In this document: positions 14,090-22,260 of the stretch, one piece after another
Numbering within the stretch: position 1 is the stretch's first letter
Layout: every line of letters begins with the position of its first letter
Assembly: GCA_023411395.1 (NCBI GenBank)
Contig: JAEYOV010000037.1
Span: 1-28,785 of the forward strand
Reading direction: 5' to 3'
Source of the DNA: Bacillota bacterium
Lineage (GTDB): Bacteria; Bacillota; Clostridia; Christensenellales; Aristaeellaceae
Length of the DNA: 28,785 nt
Program-made: the position numbers and the translations under genes
The notes under the pieces: model-generated
Database searches by the model: none
Told to the model about the DNA's origin: nothing
Seen by the model: only the letters and a program-made list of their open reading frames with translations

Positions 14090-15585
14090 AGCTGCACTTG
14101 CACAATATTCACCGAGTGTGGCAGCAGCGCAAGCGGCCAGGGGGCAGCAACCTCCATCCAGCCGGTAGAATGGATTACGGCGTCCTGGCGGCCCACGTCG
14201 TTGTAGCTATCGCAAGCGAATCCGGCCAGCGTATGCATCCTGTAGGCACGGATGGGCGCGCGGTCCACCTCGATCTCCATTTCCTCAAGCGCCGAGGCCG
14301 ACTTGTTGACGGCCGCCAGCGTCACCATGCGCCTGCCGCCGCCTACGGTAGCCACCACATCCACCTGATTAACCGCTACATCCTGCTGATCCTTGCTTTT
14401 GAATACAGCCTTTGGCATAGCTTCGCAGTACGTATCCACCACCGTATCCTGCATGTAATTCACATACAGGTCGAACACGTGATAGGTGGTGCGAAGCACA
14501 ATGCCCTTGGGATGGGTGCAGATGCAGCCTCTTGTATTCACCGCCGGCGCAAAGTTCGCCATGCCCACGATGTTGCAGTTGCGGTTCAGTTCGTTCAGAA
14601 AGCAGGCGGAGAACACGGCGTCGGCCATGGTATAGGAGCTATTGATATCGTTCTTGTCCCTGGGCAGCAGGTATTCTTCCTTTGTGACGCCCATTTTCTG
14701 CGTGTGCATGTTGGGGTGGTACCAGCCCCTTAAATTCCACTCGTCAAAAGCGATCTTGATTTTCTTTTCAAGACCAAGCGCGGTAAGCAGCCCCCGGACC
14801 TTGTCAATGGACTCCCCCAGATTTTCCGTATAGGCCATGGCCTGCTCATAGGTGGCCAGATCGTTGGTGTTGTGGATGGCATCCCAATACTGGTGGATCG
14901 AGATCCAGTTCAAATGGTGCCCGGCTTTTCGCAGGAGGCTTAAATTCCAGTCGATGCCGGCAAGTGCGGCGGCGGAAAGCTCGACCGTGGGGTCCACATG
15001 CTTCATGAGCTTGGCGGCTTCGCAAACAAGCCTCCCCCACTCCTCCGCCTCCTTGGCGCCCAGTTCCCAGGAGCCGTAGTTTTCGTTGCCGATGCTAAAG
15101 TACTTCACGCCGTGGGGCTTTTCAAAGCCGTTGGCAATGCGCTGCTTCGCAAATTCCCCTTCGCTTTCCAAATTGCAGTATTCCAGCCAGTCGCTCATTT
15201 CCTCGATAGAACCCGTGCCCGCGTTTAAGCAGATATACGGCTGGCAGTCCAGCTTTCTGCACAGGCGGATGAACTCGTCCGTGCCGAAGGCATTGCTGTC
15301 CTCCACCCGCCAGGCCTTGTCGAATACCGCCTTGCGGTTTTTTCCCACGCCGTTTTGCCAGTGGTAGGAGGAAGCGAAGCACCCGCCGGGCCAGCGGAGG
15401 ATGGACGGCCTGATCTTTTTCAGCGCCGCCAAAACATCCTGCCGGAACCCATCCTCATCGGAATAAGGATGGCCGGGCTCGAACACACCGCCATAGACCT
15501 GCCGGTGGAAATGCTCCAGAAAGTGCCCGTAGAGCATGGGGCTGGCCCTGCCTATCTCCCGCCCGGTGGTAACGAAAAGCTTCAT
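14086..15585 (-). CDS. Alpha-L-arabinofuranosidase, GH51
   Basis: Releases terminal arabinofuranose from arabinoxylan or arabinan oligosaccharides by a retaining mechanism. The 499-residue protein has no signal peptide, so it acts in the cytoplasm on imported oligosaccharides. SILRWPGGCFASSYHW is a family signature. The acid/base Glu168 lies in SIGNENYG and the nucleophile Glu282 in IAFDEWNLRGWYH, with HQYW between them. A C-terminal beta-sandwich follows. The ATG overlaps the regulator stop as ATGA, so it is coupled to the operon. It is the last gene of the transporter operon and supplies its probable substrate class. The substrate within arabinosides is inferred from the family. Confidence 0.95.
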   Translation of the reverse strand: MKLFVTTGREIGRASPMLYGHFLEHFHRQVYGGVFEPGHPYSDEDGFRQDVLAALKKIRPSILRWPGGCFASSYHWQNGVGKNRKAVFDKAWRVEDSNAFGTDEFIRLCRKLDCQPYICLNAGTGSIEEMSDWLEYCNLESEGEFAKQRIANGFEKPHGVKYFSIGNENYGSWELGAKEAEEWGRLVCEAAKLMKHVDPTVELSAAALAGIDWNLSLLRKAGHHLNWISIHQYWDAIHNTNDLATYEQAMAYTENLGESIDKVRGLLTALGLEKKIKIAFDEWNLRGWYHPNMHTQKMGVTKEEYLLPRDKNDINSSYTMADAVFSACFLNELNRNCNIVGMANFAPAVNTRGCICTHPKGIVLRTTYHVFDLYVNYMQDTVVDTYCEAMPKAVFKSKDQQDVAVNQVDVVATVGGGRRMVTLAAVNKSASALEEMEIEVDRAPIRAYRMHTLAGFACDSYNDVGRQDAVIHSTGWMEVAAPWPLALLPHSVNIVQVQL

Positions 15586-16583
15586 TCACGCACCTCCCCG
15601 TCCGGCAGCTGATATGCGTCCACCGATTCCCGGATGGATTTGATGCGCCCCTGCCACATGTCGTTGATCAGGCGCTTGGAATCATACGGTGTGGAATAAA
15701 AGGTGCGCACCAGAATATCCTGGCTGTAATTGCCAAACCTTTTGCCGTATACGGTCAGGCCGCCCACATGCTCCGCCGTTTCTGCCACCTCCATTTTCAA
15801 ACGCCAGTACGGCTGGTCGCCGCGCACATCGGAAATGGTGACGCCGCTCATTTTGATCTCATCCAGGTACGTTCCCGTCTGGTCGATGCGGATCAGCTTC
15901 AGCAGCCCGTATTGGTTGGCCTGCCACCACATGGGGGTAAGTACCCCGTGCCTTTTCCCGAAATCGCCGGGGCATGTCCAGCCGAAAAGCCGGACGCCGT
16001 TCAGATAAAAGGTGATGTCCGAAGGCCACTCGTCGTTGTACCCCGGCGCCTCGGAGGATACCTCCAGGGAAATATCAATCTCCTCCAGCGTCTGGCCGGG
16101 CAGCATGTAGTTGGGGAACTTGTACTCCACATACCCTTGGGTGAACCACAGAATCTGGGCGTGAATCCGTTGGGGGTCCATGAGGAATTTGGGCTCATCA
16201 AAATAGCCGATGATGTTGTCCTCCGTGGCCAGGCCGCAGGTGGGCTTCACCTGGATATCGCTGTAGTGGCCCACGGGGATGGACACCTCATGTATGTTCT
16301 GTTTCACGCTGCGGTGAGGCAGTTGCAGGCGGTATTCCGCCTCCATCAAAACGCATTTTTTGTGGCTGGCCCCATTCACCGTAACCATGCTGGATTTGAT
16401 GATGCCCGCCGCCTCCAGCTTTTGCACGTGCCGCGTCATGATGGAGCTGCTGATGCCGATCTTTTCGGCAAGCTGCTTGATGTTCAGGTCCCCGCCGGCC
16501 AGAAGCTGCAGTATCTCCACCCGCACGCCGCTGGCCAGTGCCTCAAAGAAAGGAACGCTGCCCTTGTCCACCTGGATAATCAA
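15582..16583 (-). CDS. ArsR-type regulator with C-terminal sensor-like domain
   Basis: Probable sugar-responsive repressor or activator of this operon. About 333 residues. The N-terminal winged helix (about 8-75: FFEALASGVRVEILQLL, LNIKQLAEKIGISSSIMTRHVQKLE) is ArsR-like. The long C-terminal part is beta-rich with many aromatics (PGYNDEWPSDITFYLNG, CPGDFGKRHG, TPMWWQANQYG), like a carbohydrate-binding jelly roll. Members of this type often sit next to arabinosidase and sugar ABC genes in Clostridia. I prefer the TTG at 16583, 8 nt after AAGGGAG, over the GTG at 16592, which overlaps that SD. It starts 29 nt after the upstream permease and overlaps the GH51 start. The ligand is unknown. Confidence 0.85.
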   Translation of the reverse strand: MIIQVDKGSVPFFEALASGVRVEILQLLAGGDLNIKQLAEKIGISSSIMTRHVQKLEAAGIIKSSMVTVNGASHKKCVLMEAEYRLQLPHRSVKQNIHEVSIPVGHYSDIQVKPTCGLATEDNIIGYFDEPKFLMDPQRIHAQILWFTQGYVEYKFPNYMLPGQTLEEIDISLEVSSEAPGYNDEWPSDITFYLNGVRLFGWTCPGDFGKRHGVLTPMWWQANQYGLLKLIRIDQTGTYLDEIKMSGVTISDVRGDQPYWRLKMEVAETAEHVGGLTVYGKRFGNYSQDILVRTFYSTPYDSKRLINDMWQGRIKSIRESVDAYQLPDGEVRE

Positions 16584-16612
16584 TCCGCTCACTCCCTTAA
16601 AGGGGCGGCGGG

Positions 16613-17467
16613 TCAGCCTTTTACGCCGCCCGCCGTCATGCCCTCAATGAAATACCGCTGGAAGCTGATAAACAGGATGAGGATAGGGATAATTGCCATA
16701 ACCGACCCCGCGATGAGCACCGAGTAATTGTTGCCGTAGGGGGATAAGAGCGACGCCAGCCCCAATGGCAGCGTCAGCTTGCTTTGGGAGCGCAGCACGA
16801 TCAGAGGCCACAGAAATCCGTTCCAACTGTTCATGCCCACCAATATGCCCATGGCGGCAAAGGAGGGAACCGCAAGCGGCAGCATGATGCGGGCGAAGAT
16901 GCCGTACTCGCTGCACCCGTCCACCCGGCCGGCATCCACAAAGTCGTGGGGCAGCCCGCTCATGTACTGCCGGAAGAAGAAGATGGGCAGCGCCTGGGCC
17001 ACAAAGGGCAGGATGATGCCCCAGTATGTATCGATCAACTGTATTTCCAACGTTTGCTTTATGCCCACCAGAAGCTGGAACAGCGGCAGGATGATAATTT
17101 CCAGGGGGACCATCATCACCAGCAGCACGCAGGTGAAGATCAGGTTCTTGCCTTTGAAATTGTACATGGCAAAGCCGTAGCCCACAAAGGCGCTGACCAG
17201 CAGCGTGGCTGCCGTCTGGATCACGGTGACAAACAGGCTGTTGCCAAACCACTGAAAATAACCTTCGCTGCCCGTAAACAGGTACACATAATTGTCAATG
17301 GACATAACGGCAAAATCCATTTGCACATTCAGGCCCTTGCGAAAGATTTCGGTCGTGGGTTTGAAGGATGCCAGCGTGATGGCGTACAGCGGGAACAAGG
17401 TGATGACCGCAAGTGCGGCAAACAAAAGCACAAGCAGCATGGATATCCACATTTTGCGCTTTTTCAT
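16613..17467 (-). CDS. Carbohydrate ABC transporter permease (MalG/AraQ type)
   Basis: Second inner-membrane subunit of a CUT1-type sugar importer. It has 284 residues with six predicted membrane segments: near 9-30, 76-98, 110-132, 148-168, 200-222 and 246-270. The ATPase-contacting EAA loop is at 177-201 (VDAGRVDGCSEYGIFARIMLP). The start ATG overlaps the upstream permease stop as ATGA, with AAAGGAG inside that gene. No ATPase gene lies in the operon; in Bacillota a shared MsmK-type ATPase encoded elsewhere normally serves such transporters. Arabino-oligosaccharide is the likely substrate, inferred from the GH51 neighbour. Confidence 0.94.
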   Translation of the reverse strand: MKKRKMWISMLLVLLFAALAVITLFPLYAITLASFKPTTEIFRKGLNVQMDFAVMSIDNYVYLFTGSEGYFQWFGNSLFVTVIQTAATLLVSAFVGYGFAMYNFKGKNLIFTCVLLVMMVPLEIIILPLFQLLVGIKQTLEIQLIDTYWGIILPFVAQALPIFFFRQYMSGLPHDFVDAGRVDGCSEYGIFARIMLPLAVPSFAAMGILVGMNSWNGFLWPLIVLRSQSKLTLPLGLASLLSPYGNNYSVLIAGSVMAIIPILILFISFQRYFIEGMTAGGVKG

Positions 17468-18417
17468 CCTTGCCTCTCCTTTCTGAGCGTGCCGTTGATG
17501 TATAGCTGAATGATGTTCACCGCCATCACGATCACCAGCAGCACGATGCCGATGGCGCTGCCGTAGCCCATGTTGTTTTGTTCAAAGCCGTTGCGGTACA
17601 GGTATCCCACAATGGTGGTGCCGATATTGTTAGGCGAACGGTTGCCCGCCCAAAGCATGTAGCTTTCGGTGAACATGGCCATGCCGCCGTAAATGCTGAT
17701 GGTAAGCACGTAAATGGTCACGGGCCTGAGCATGGGGATGATGATGCTTTTCAGCCTGTGCCAGGCATTGGCCCCGTCGATCTCCGCTGATTCGTACAAT
17801 TCCACGGGGATGTTTTGAAGCCCTGCCAGAAAGTACAGGATGTTCACGCCTGTCCAGCGCCACGTGGCCAGCGTCAACAGCGTCACGATGGAAGTATCGG
17901 CCAGCCGCAGCCACTTGAGGGGCTTCATGCCAAAAAGGCTAATGATCTGGTTCATCAGCGATCCCGGCAGCTCGCCGAAGATGAGGCGGAAGATGGTGCC
18001 GGCCACCACCACGGAGGTGAGCGCCGGTATAAACAGCGTGGAGCGGAAAAAGTTCCGGGCGCGCATGAGCTTGCTGTCCAGCATCACGGCAAGCAGCAGG
18101 GGAATGGGAATCAAAATCAGCAGCGTCAGGGCCGTGTACTTTACGTTCAGCCCAAGCGCCTTGAAAAACACGGGATCATTGAGATTCCTGTAATTTTGAA
18201 GGCCGATGAACTGCACCTGGTTGGGCAGTATGTTCTGAAAGCTCATGATGACGGTAGAAATCATGGGATACAAAAAGAAAAGCAGGAACGTGACCACAAA
18301 AGGCGCGACAAATACGAAAGGAGCCAGCTTCTGGTTGTACGCAAACTGCCTGAGCGAGGCTGGCACCCTTTTGTACACAGGCCGGCTGACCGGGGATGGC
18401 GTGGTGTTTTCGCTCAT
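17464..18417 (-). CDS. Carbohydrate ABC transporter permease (UgpA/MalF type)
   Basis: First permease of the CUT1-type importer; pairs with the 16613-17467 product. It has 317 residues: a hydrophilic N-terminal tail of about 30, then six membrane segments starting at LAPFVFVAPFVVTFLLFFLY (31-50). The EAA loop is at 207-231 (LYESAEIDGANAWHRLKSI). The ATG at 18417 follows AAGGAAGGTGAG, directly after the 18-bp hairpin that separates it from the binding-protein gene. That hairpin may lower permease output relative to the binding protein. Confidence 0.94.
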   Translation of the reverse strand: MSENTTPSPVSRPVYKRVPASLRQFAYNQKLAPFVFVAPFVVTFLLFFLYPMISTVIMSFQNILPNQVQFIGLQNYRNLNDPVFFKALGLNVKYTALTLLILIPIPLLLAVMLDSKLMRARNFFRSTLFIPALTSVVVAGTIFRLIFGELPGSLMNQIISLFGMKPLKWLRLADTSIVTLLTLATWRWTGVNILYFLAGLQNIPVELYESAEIDGANAWHRLKSIIIPMLRPVTIYVLTISIYGGMAMFTESYMLWAGNRSPNNIGTTIVGYLYRNGFEQNNMGYGSAIGIVLLVIVMAVNIIQLYINGTLRKERQG

Positions 18418-18434
18418 GTACGCTCACCTTCCTT

Positions 18435-18474
18435 TTGGGCGCAGTGAACAGGCTGCCCTGTTCACTGCGCCCAA
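18435..18474 (-). promoter_or_regulatory. Perfect 18-bp intercistronic hairpin between binding protein and permease
   Basis: Arms 18435-18452 and 18457-18474 are perfectly complementary around a 4-nt loop. No T-tract follows; instead the RBS of the permease comes next. The setting equals the malE-malF type gap, where a stem-loop protects the upstream binding-protein mRNA from 3' decay. The role is inferred. Confidence 0.8.
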
Positions 18475-18499
18475 TTCCGCTTTCACACATGGGGAAAGA

Positions 18500-19783
18500 T
18501 CAGTTGGGTGTCTTCTCCAAAATGGCCTGTTCTTCGGCCAGCATGGTTTCCACATCCTCCAGGCCGTCAAAGGCGCGGGACATGATGGAGGTGCGGATGG
18601 CGGCCATGGTCTTGGGCAGGCTGTCGCTGACGACGATGGCGGGAATCTCATCCTGCACGGCGATCAAAGCGTCGAAGGGGAAGTTGGCGAAGTAATCGAT
18701 GAACTTGTTGGGCTTCTTCAGGTCTTCATGGGTCCACAGCGCCTTGCGGATGGGGTCAAAGCCCATGATTTCCCAGATCTTGAGGTTGCCTTCCTCGGAA
18801 AGCTTGGCAAAGCCCAGGAAGTCGATGGCCAGTTCCTGGTTCTTGCACTGGTTGGTGACAGAGGTGCCGGTGCCGCCAAGGCCCACGGAACGGGGCTGGC
18901 CCACTTCGAACACGGGGTTGGGCATGACCAGAATCTTGCCCTTGAGGTCGGGCATATAGTCGGTGAACCGGCCCATGTACCAGAAGGGCATCGTAATGGA
19001 GGCCGCGCCGCCGCCGTTCATGAAGCCGTAGTACTCCTCGGCATGGTGTCCGCCGCCGGGAGCCACGGTGGCCGTGCCCTCATTGATCATGTCCTGATAG
19101 AACTTGAGGCCCTTGGCCATTTCGGGGGTGTTCACGTTGGGCAGCCCGTCGGGGGTCAACAGATCGCTGCCCTGCTCGGTCAGCATCTGCCAGAAGGACC
19201 AGGGGTCGTTGCCTTCCACGGTGCACATGGGCACGCCCGTCTTTTCCAGAACAGTCTTGCCTGCATTGGCATAGTCTTCCCAGGTGACAATGCTGGCAGG
19301 ATCGATGCCGGCGGCGTCCAGGATCTCCTTGTTGTAATACGTCACGGAAGCACCTACATGGAAGCAGATGCCGTAGAAGCTTCCGTCCTTGGCGTAGATG
19401 TCCACGCGGGACTTGACGATATTGTCAAGCTCCGGCTCCACCACGCGGTTGAGGGGAACGAGCTGCGTTTCGCCCATGAGGTAGTTGGCGTATTTGCCGA
19501 TTTCGATGTCCACGATGTCGGGTGCGCCGGTGCCGGACTGCAGGGCGATGAGCAGCTTGTTGTGCATGTCATCATAGCCCAGGGAGGTGGGGTTGATGGC
19601 GACGGGGCGGTCGGGATTCTTTTCGTTCCAGATCTTGGCCATCTCCGTGTAGAATTCCACGTGCAGCGCGTTGAAGGTCCAGAATTCGAAGGTGGTCACT
19701 TCCGCGGCGGACGCCGCCGTGATGCCGGCCGCCATCGTCAGCAGCATCGCAAGAACCATTGCAAGGGATACAAGCTTCTTCAT
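18500..19783 (-). CDS. Extracellular sugar-binding protein of the ABC importer (family 1)
   Basis: Captures the sugar outside the membrane and delivers it to the two permeases downstream. 427 residues. The N-terminus has KK, a hydrophobic core to about residue 25 and a type I cleavage site near ASA-AEV. There is no Cys lipobox, which is odd for a monoderm Bacillota binding protein. Mature-part features: TTFEFWTFNALHVEFYTEMAKIWNEKNP, APDIVDIEIGKYANYL, GICFHVGASVTYYNKEILDAAGI and VTWEDYANAGKTV, typical of MalE/UgpB-like proteins. I chose the ATG at 19783, with AGGAGG upstream and the signal peptide directly following. The frame is open further upstream to 19951, but that part is leader. Confidence 0.94.
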   Translation of the reverse strand: MKKLVSLAMVLAMLLTMAAGITAASAAEVTTFEFWTFNALHVEFYTEMAKIWNEKNPDRPVAINPTSLGYDDMHNKLLIALQSGTGAPDIVDIEIGKYANYLMGETQLVPLNRVVEPELDNIVKSRVDIYAKDGSFYGICFHVGASVTYYNKEILDAAGIDPASIVTWEDYANAGKTVLEKTGVPMCTVEGNDPWSFWQMLTEQGSDLLTPDGLPNVNTPEMAKGLKFYQDMINEGTATVAPGGGHHAEEYYGFMNGGGAASITMPFWYMGRFTDYMPDLKGKILVMPNPVFEVGQPRSVGLGGTGTSVTNQCKNQELAIDFLGFAKLSEEGNLKIWEIMGFDPIRKALWTHEDLKKPNKFIDYFANFPFDALIAVQDEIPAIVVSDSLPKTMAAIRTSIMSRAFDGLEDVETMLAEEQAILEKTPN

Positions 19784-20046
19784 GCGTCTTCCTCCTGTTG
19801 ATTTTTCGATATTTGCAATAGGCCTATCCGCCTCCGGGTGAGGGCCCTTCCCCCGGCTGCTGATATGCTCCCAACATGGGCTTTGGAGGCAGATACATCC
19901 CAGTGCCGCCCGGCGGCTTTGAAAACGGTGTCGGTGTCTGCGGGCAGACAACCAATGGTCTAGGGCAACCCTTCAACTTCTTCCACAAACGGCTTTGAAA
20001 AAAGTTCTTCCCACTCATTAAGCGCGCGGCATGTTATCTTGGTTGC
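19784..20046 (-). other. Long leader of the sugar operon with a small Pro/Gly-rich ORF
   Basis: About 257 nt separate the promoter start from the binding-protein ATG. On the minus strand an ATG at 20018 opens 64 codons to 19824. The product is Pro/Gly-rich, with PPGGTG, LPPKP and QQPGEGPSPGGG. No Shine-Dalgarno site precedes it, so translation is doubtful. The leader also has a GTCTG-cccg-CAGAC hairpin and two copies of TTTCAAAGCCG. A regulatory leader, a uORF or a remnant of an older gene are all possible. Confidence 0.4.
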
Positions 20047-20075
20047 AGTATATGATAAGCAGCTTTATATGTCAA
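20047..20075 (-). promoter_or_regulatory. Promoter of the arabinoside operon
   Basis: On the minus strand TTGACA (20070-20075), a 17-bp spacer and TATACT (20047-20052) give a near-consensus housekeeping promoter. Such a strong core implies that the operon is held by a repressor, for which the ArsR-type gene within it is the candidate. Confidence 0.85.
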
Positions 20076-20225
20076 TATGAACAGAAAAATATCATTTTTC
20101 ATGTGCTATATGTTGATGTTTCAGTACATCCCCCGTGCCAAACAGACCATAGTAATGAACCTTCAGGTTATTCACTTCCATGTGAATGACGTTTCCTTCA
20201 GCTTTCCAGGCCATCCAATTTTCAG

Positions 20226-20253
20226 AAAAAAAAGGCTGTCCTGCAACAGCCTT
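20226..20253 (-). terminator. Intrinsic terminator after the TPM gene
   Basis: AAGGCTGT pairs with ACAGCCTT (6-nt loop) and is followed by a T-run on the minus strand, about 30 nt past the TPM stop. The gap from here to the sugar promoter at 20075 shows no gene on either strand. Confidence 0.92.
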
Positions 20254-20283
20254 GGAATGATATGCAAATACGTCAAGCCCTGC

Positions 20284-21114
20284 CTAAAACTTTCTTCCGC
20301 CGCCGCCGTGGATCCGCCCGCCGGAAGAGCGGTGGGTACCGCTGCGGCCGCCAAAGCCCCCGCCGCCGGAATTGGAGGATGATCTGGGCACCCTTGTGAC
20401 CTGGGTCCGGAGATATACATCCGTCGCCCCGGTGATATTTGCATCAGCGTTCTTTTTCAGATCGTATTTGTAGGCGGAACTCTTCATGGCGTACTTATGC
20501 AGCACGGCGAAATAAAGGATCAGGGCGCCCGCAAGGCCCGCGGCAAGCGCGATGGCGGCTTCCCCCATGGTCACCGCCCGTGGCTTCACGTAGCGGTCAA
20601 TATGGCCCTCCTCATCCTGATTGTATTGATTGGAGGGGATACCGTTTTTCAGATACACGGAAAGCTGGTTAAGCGCAGCATACGCCGCGTCCCCATGCTT
20701 GCCTTCGGCAAGATAGGAATACGCCGTGTCCAGCAACGCATCCAGCCGGGCATCGGTGACGTAGCGGATCATCAGCCCGGATGTGGAAACGTAAAATTCA
20801 CGGTTGCTCATGTCGATCAGGAACAAGACCCCGCTGAAATCGCTGCCCGTGCCAAAGCCGTTGCTGTCATAAAAGTCGTCGGCAAATTCCCGGGACCGGC
20901 CCGGTTTTACATCATTGGAGGTGAGGACGGCAAAATCCATATCATACTGCCTGCGCAGGGACGCAATGGTATTCTCCAGCCTTGTGATCTCGTTTTCGCT
21001 CATCAGCCTGGCGTTGTCAAACACCCTTTGGCTGCCCTGCCCCAGCGGCTCGCAAAGGGCGAAAACAGGCAGCAGCAGGATGCATGCGGCAATCATGGCA
21101 ACGGTCCTTTTCAT
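20284..21114 (-). CDS. TPM-domain membrane protein (YdjH/YgcG-like)
   Basis: 276 residues. An N-terminal signal-like segment (about 1-20) is followed by a TPM domain (about 30-165: QRVFDNARLMSENEITRLENTI, DMDFAVLTSND, GVLFLIDMSNREFYVSTSG). One membrane helix spans about 184-205. The basic cytoplasmic tail ends in a low-complexity Gly/Ser/Arg segment (GGGGFGG...GGRIHGGGGRKF). The domain is extracytoplasmic by topology. B. subtilis YdjH, in the same pairing with a zinc-ribbon protein (YdjG), helps dock the PspA stress system at the membrane; a similar role is inference. I chose the ATG at 21114, where AGGAGG is well spaced and the signal segment starts. It follows the zinc-ribbon gene by 13 nt. 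Confidence 0.85.
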   Translation of the reverse strand: MKRTVAMIAACILLLPVFALCEPLGQGSQRVFDNARLMSENEITRLENTIASLRRQYDMDFAVLTSNDVKPGRSREFADDFYDSNGFGTGSDFSGVLFLIDMSNREFYVSTSGLMIRYVTDARLDALLDTAYSYLAEGKHGDAAYAALNQLSVYLKNGIPSNQYNQDEEGHIDRYVKPRAVTMGEAAIALAAGLAGALILYFAVLHKYAMKSSAYKYDLKKNADANITGATDVYLRTQVTRVPRSSSNSGGGGFGGRSGTHRSSGGRIHGGGGRKF

Positions 21115-21127
21115 GTCCGCTTCCTCC

Positions 21128-22180
21128 TTAAACAAAGAAATAGAAAACGGCAAGCATCAATCCGCACACAATGGCGGCCAGGATGCCGCCATGGAAGAGC
21201 AGCTTCCTTTTGTCCACCGGCAGCACGCCGCACACTTCGCCTGTCTGCCCGTTCATGGCGTAATAATACATTTTCCCCTGTTCGCCCCGGTAGGTCATGA
21301 CCCAGGCCGGCAGCAGGGCATAGCGGTACCTGTTTCCCTTCAGCTTCATGGTGGTGGAGCCCACCAGGGAGGTGTAGGGCGTATTGGAGGTTAAAAGGGG
21401 CTGGGCGTAGCCCTGCAATTCCGCCTCAACGGACCCCCGGATGGCATCCTTGGCGATGTCCCGCTTTTCCGCCATAAAGCCAGACAGGTAGGATGGGGCG
21501 AAGTCGATCAGATCCTCCATTTGATAGGGATGAACGGCGTCGGAAAGCTTCCTGTCCGCCTTTTGCAGCGCGCTGCGCTCAATGTTGCGGAAGGTAAGGT
21601 CCCCATCCCGGGAGACGCTGTAATATTTCGTGGTGGTGATGTGGTACTTGGCTGTGGTGGTTTGGGTCACGATCTGCCCTTCGCCCGTAAAGCTGGCGGA
21701 AGCCTCGTAATCCGCCAGCCAGTAGGGGTAATACACCCCGGAAAGCCTCTGCACGCTCTCTTCGGAAATGAATTCCGGGGGCACGTATTTCTTTTTTCGG
21801 ATCCATTGGAAGAACCTGTCCTTCGCGCCCGGCCTGTCATATTTGAAGGGCAGCAGCGCGTCGGGCTTGAAGGCTTCCTCCAGCCTGCCCACGATCACCA
21901 CGGGGTTATGGCAGTAATAGCACATGGTGGCGGCGGTGGTCTCGCCGGTCACCAGCTCGGCGCCGCAGCTTGGGCAGGAATACAGAAACTGGTCCTTCCC
22001 GCCAGGCTGCTCCTTTTCATGCTCCTCCGCCTTCTCCTTGGCATAGGCCTTGTCGTCCAGCTTGCTTAAATATGCTTCGCCGTATGTGGTTCCGCAAAAT
22101 TCGCAGGCAAACTTCCCGCTGACAGGCTCAAACTTCAGCGCATTGCCGCAGGCGGGACACTTGTATGTAAAGGCAGGCAT
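21128..22180 (-). CDS. Zinc-ribbon membrane protein (TFIIB-type, YdjG-like)
   Basis: 350 residues. Two zinc ribbons are at the N-terminus: Cys8/Cys11 with Cys26/Cys29, and Cys69/Cys72 with Cys87/Cys90. A conserved beta-rich middle follows (ALLPFKYDRPGAK, GVYYPYWLADYEA, and after that LLPAWVMTYRGEQGKMYYYAMNGQTGEVCG). One C-terminal membrane helix at about 330-349 makes it tail-anchored with the ribbons in the cytoplasm. It pairs with the TPM gene 13 nt downstream, as ydjG-ydjH do in B. subtilis. AAAGGAGG precedes the ATG. The function is unproven, probably membrane or envelope stress. Confidence 0.85.
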   Translation of the reverse strand: MPAFTYKCPACGNALKFEPVSGKFACEFCGTTYGEAYLSKLDDKAYAKEKAEEHEKEQPGGKDQFLYSCPSCGAELVTGETTAATMCYYCHNPVVIVGRLEEAFKPDALLPFKYDRPGAKDRFFQWIRKKKYVPPEFISEESVQRLSGVYYPYWLADYEASASFTGEGQIVTQTTTAKYHITTTKYYSVSRDGDLTFRNIERSALQKADRKLSDAVHPYQMEDLIDFAPSYLSGFMAEKRDIAKDAIRGSVEAELQGYAQPLLTSNTPYTSLVGSTTMKLKGNRYRYALLPAWVMTYRGEQGKMYYYAMNGQTGEVCGVLPVDKRKLLFHGGILAAIVCGLMLAVFYFFV

Positions 22181-22260
22181 GGTTCCCCCTCCTTTTGTCC
22201 TTTACCTATGTATATGTGCCGGTATGCTGCCCCCTGCTTCAGGCGGATGGTTTTTCGGCG

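Noticed and set aside
18424..18474. Intrinsic terminator between binding protein and permease
   Set aside because: The hairpin is perfect but no T-run follows, and the permease RBS comes next.
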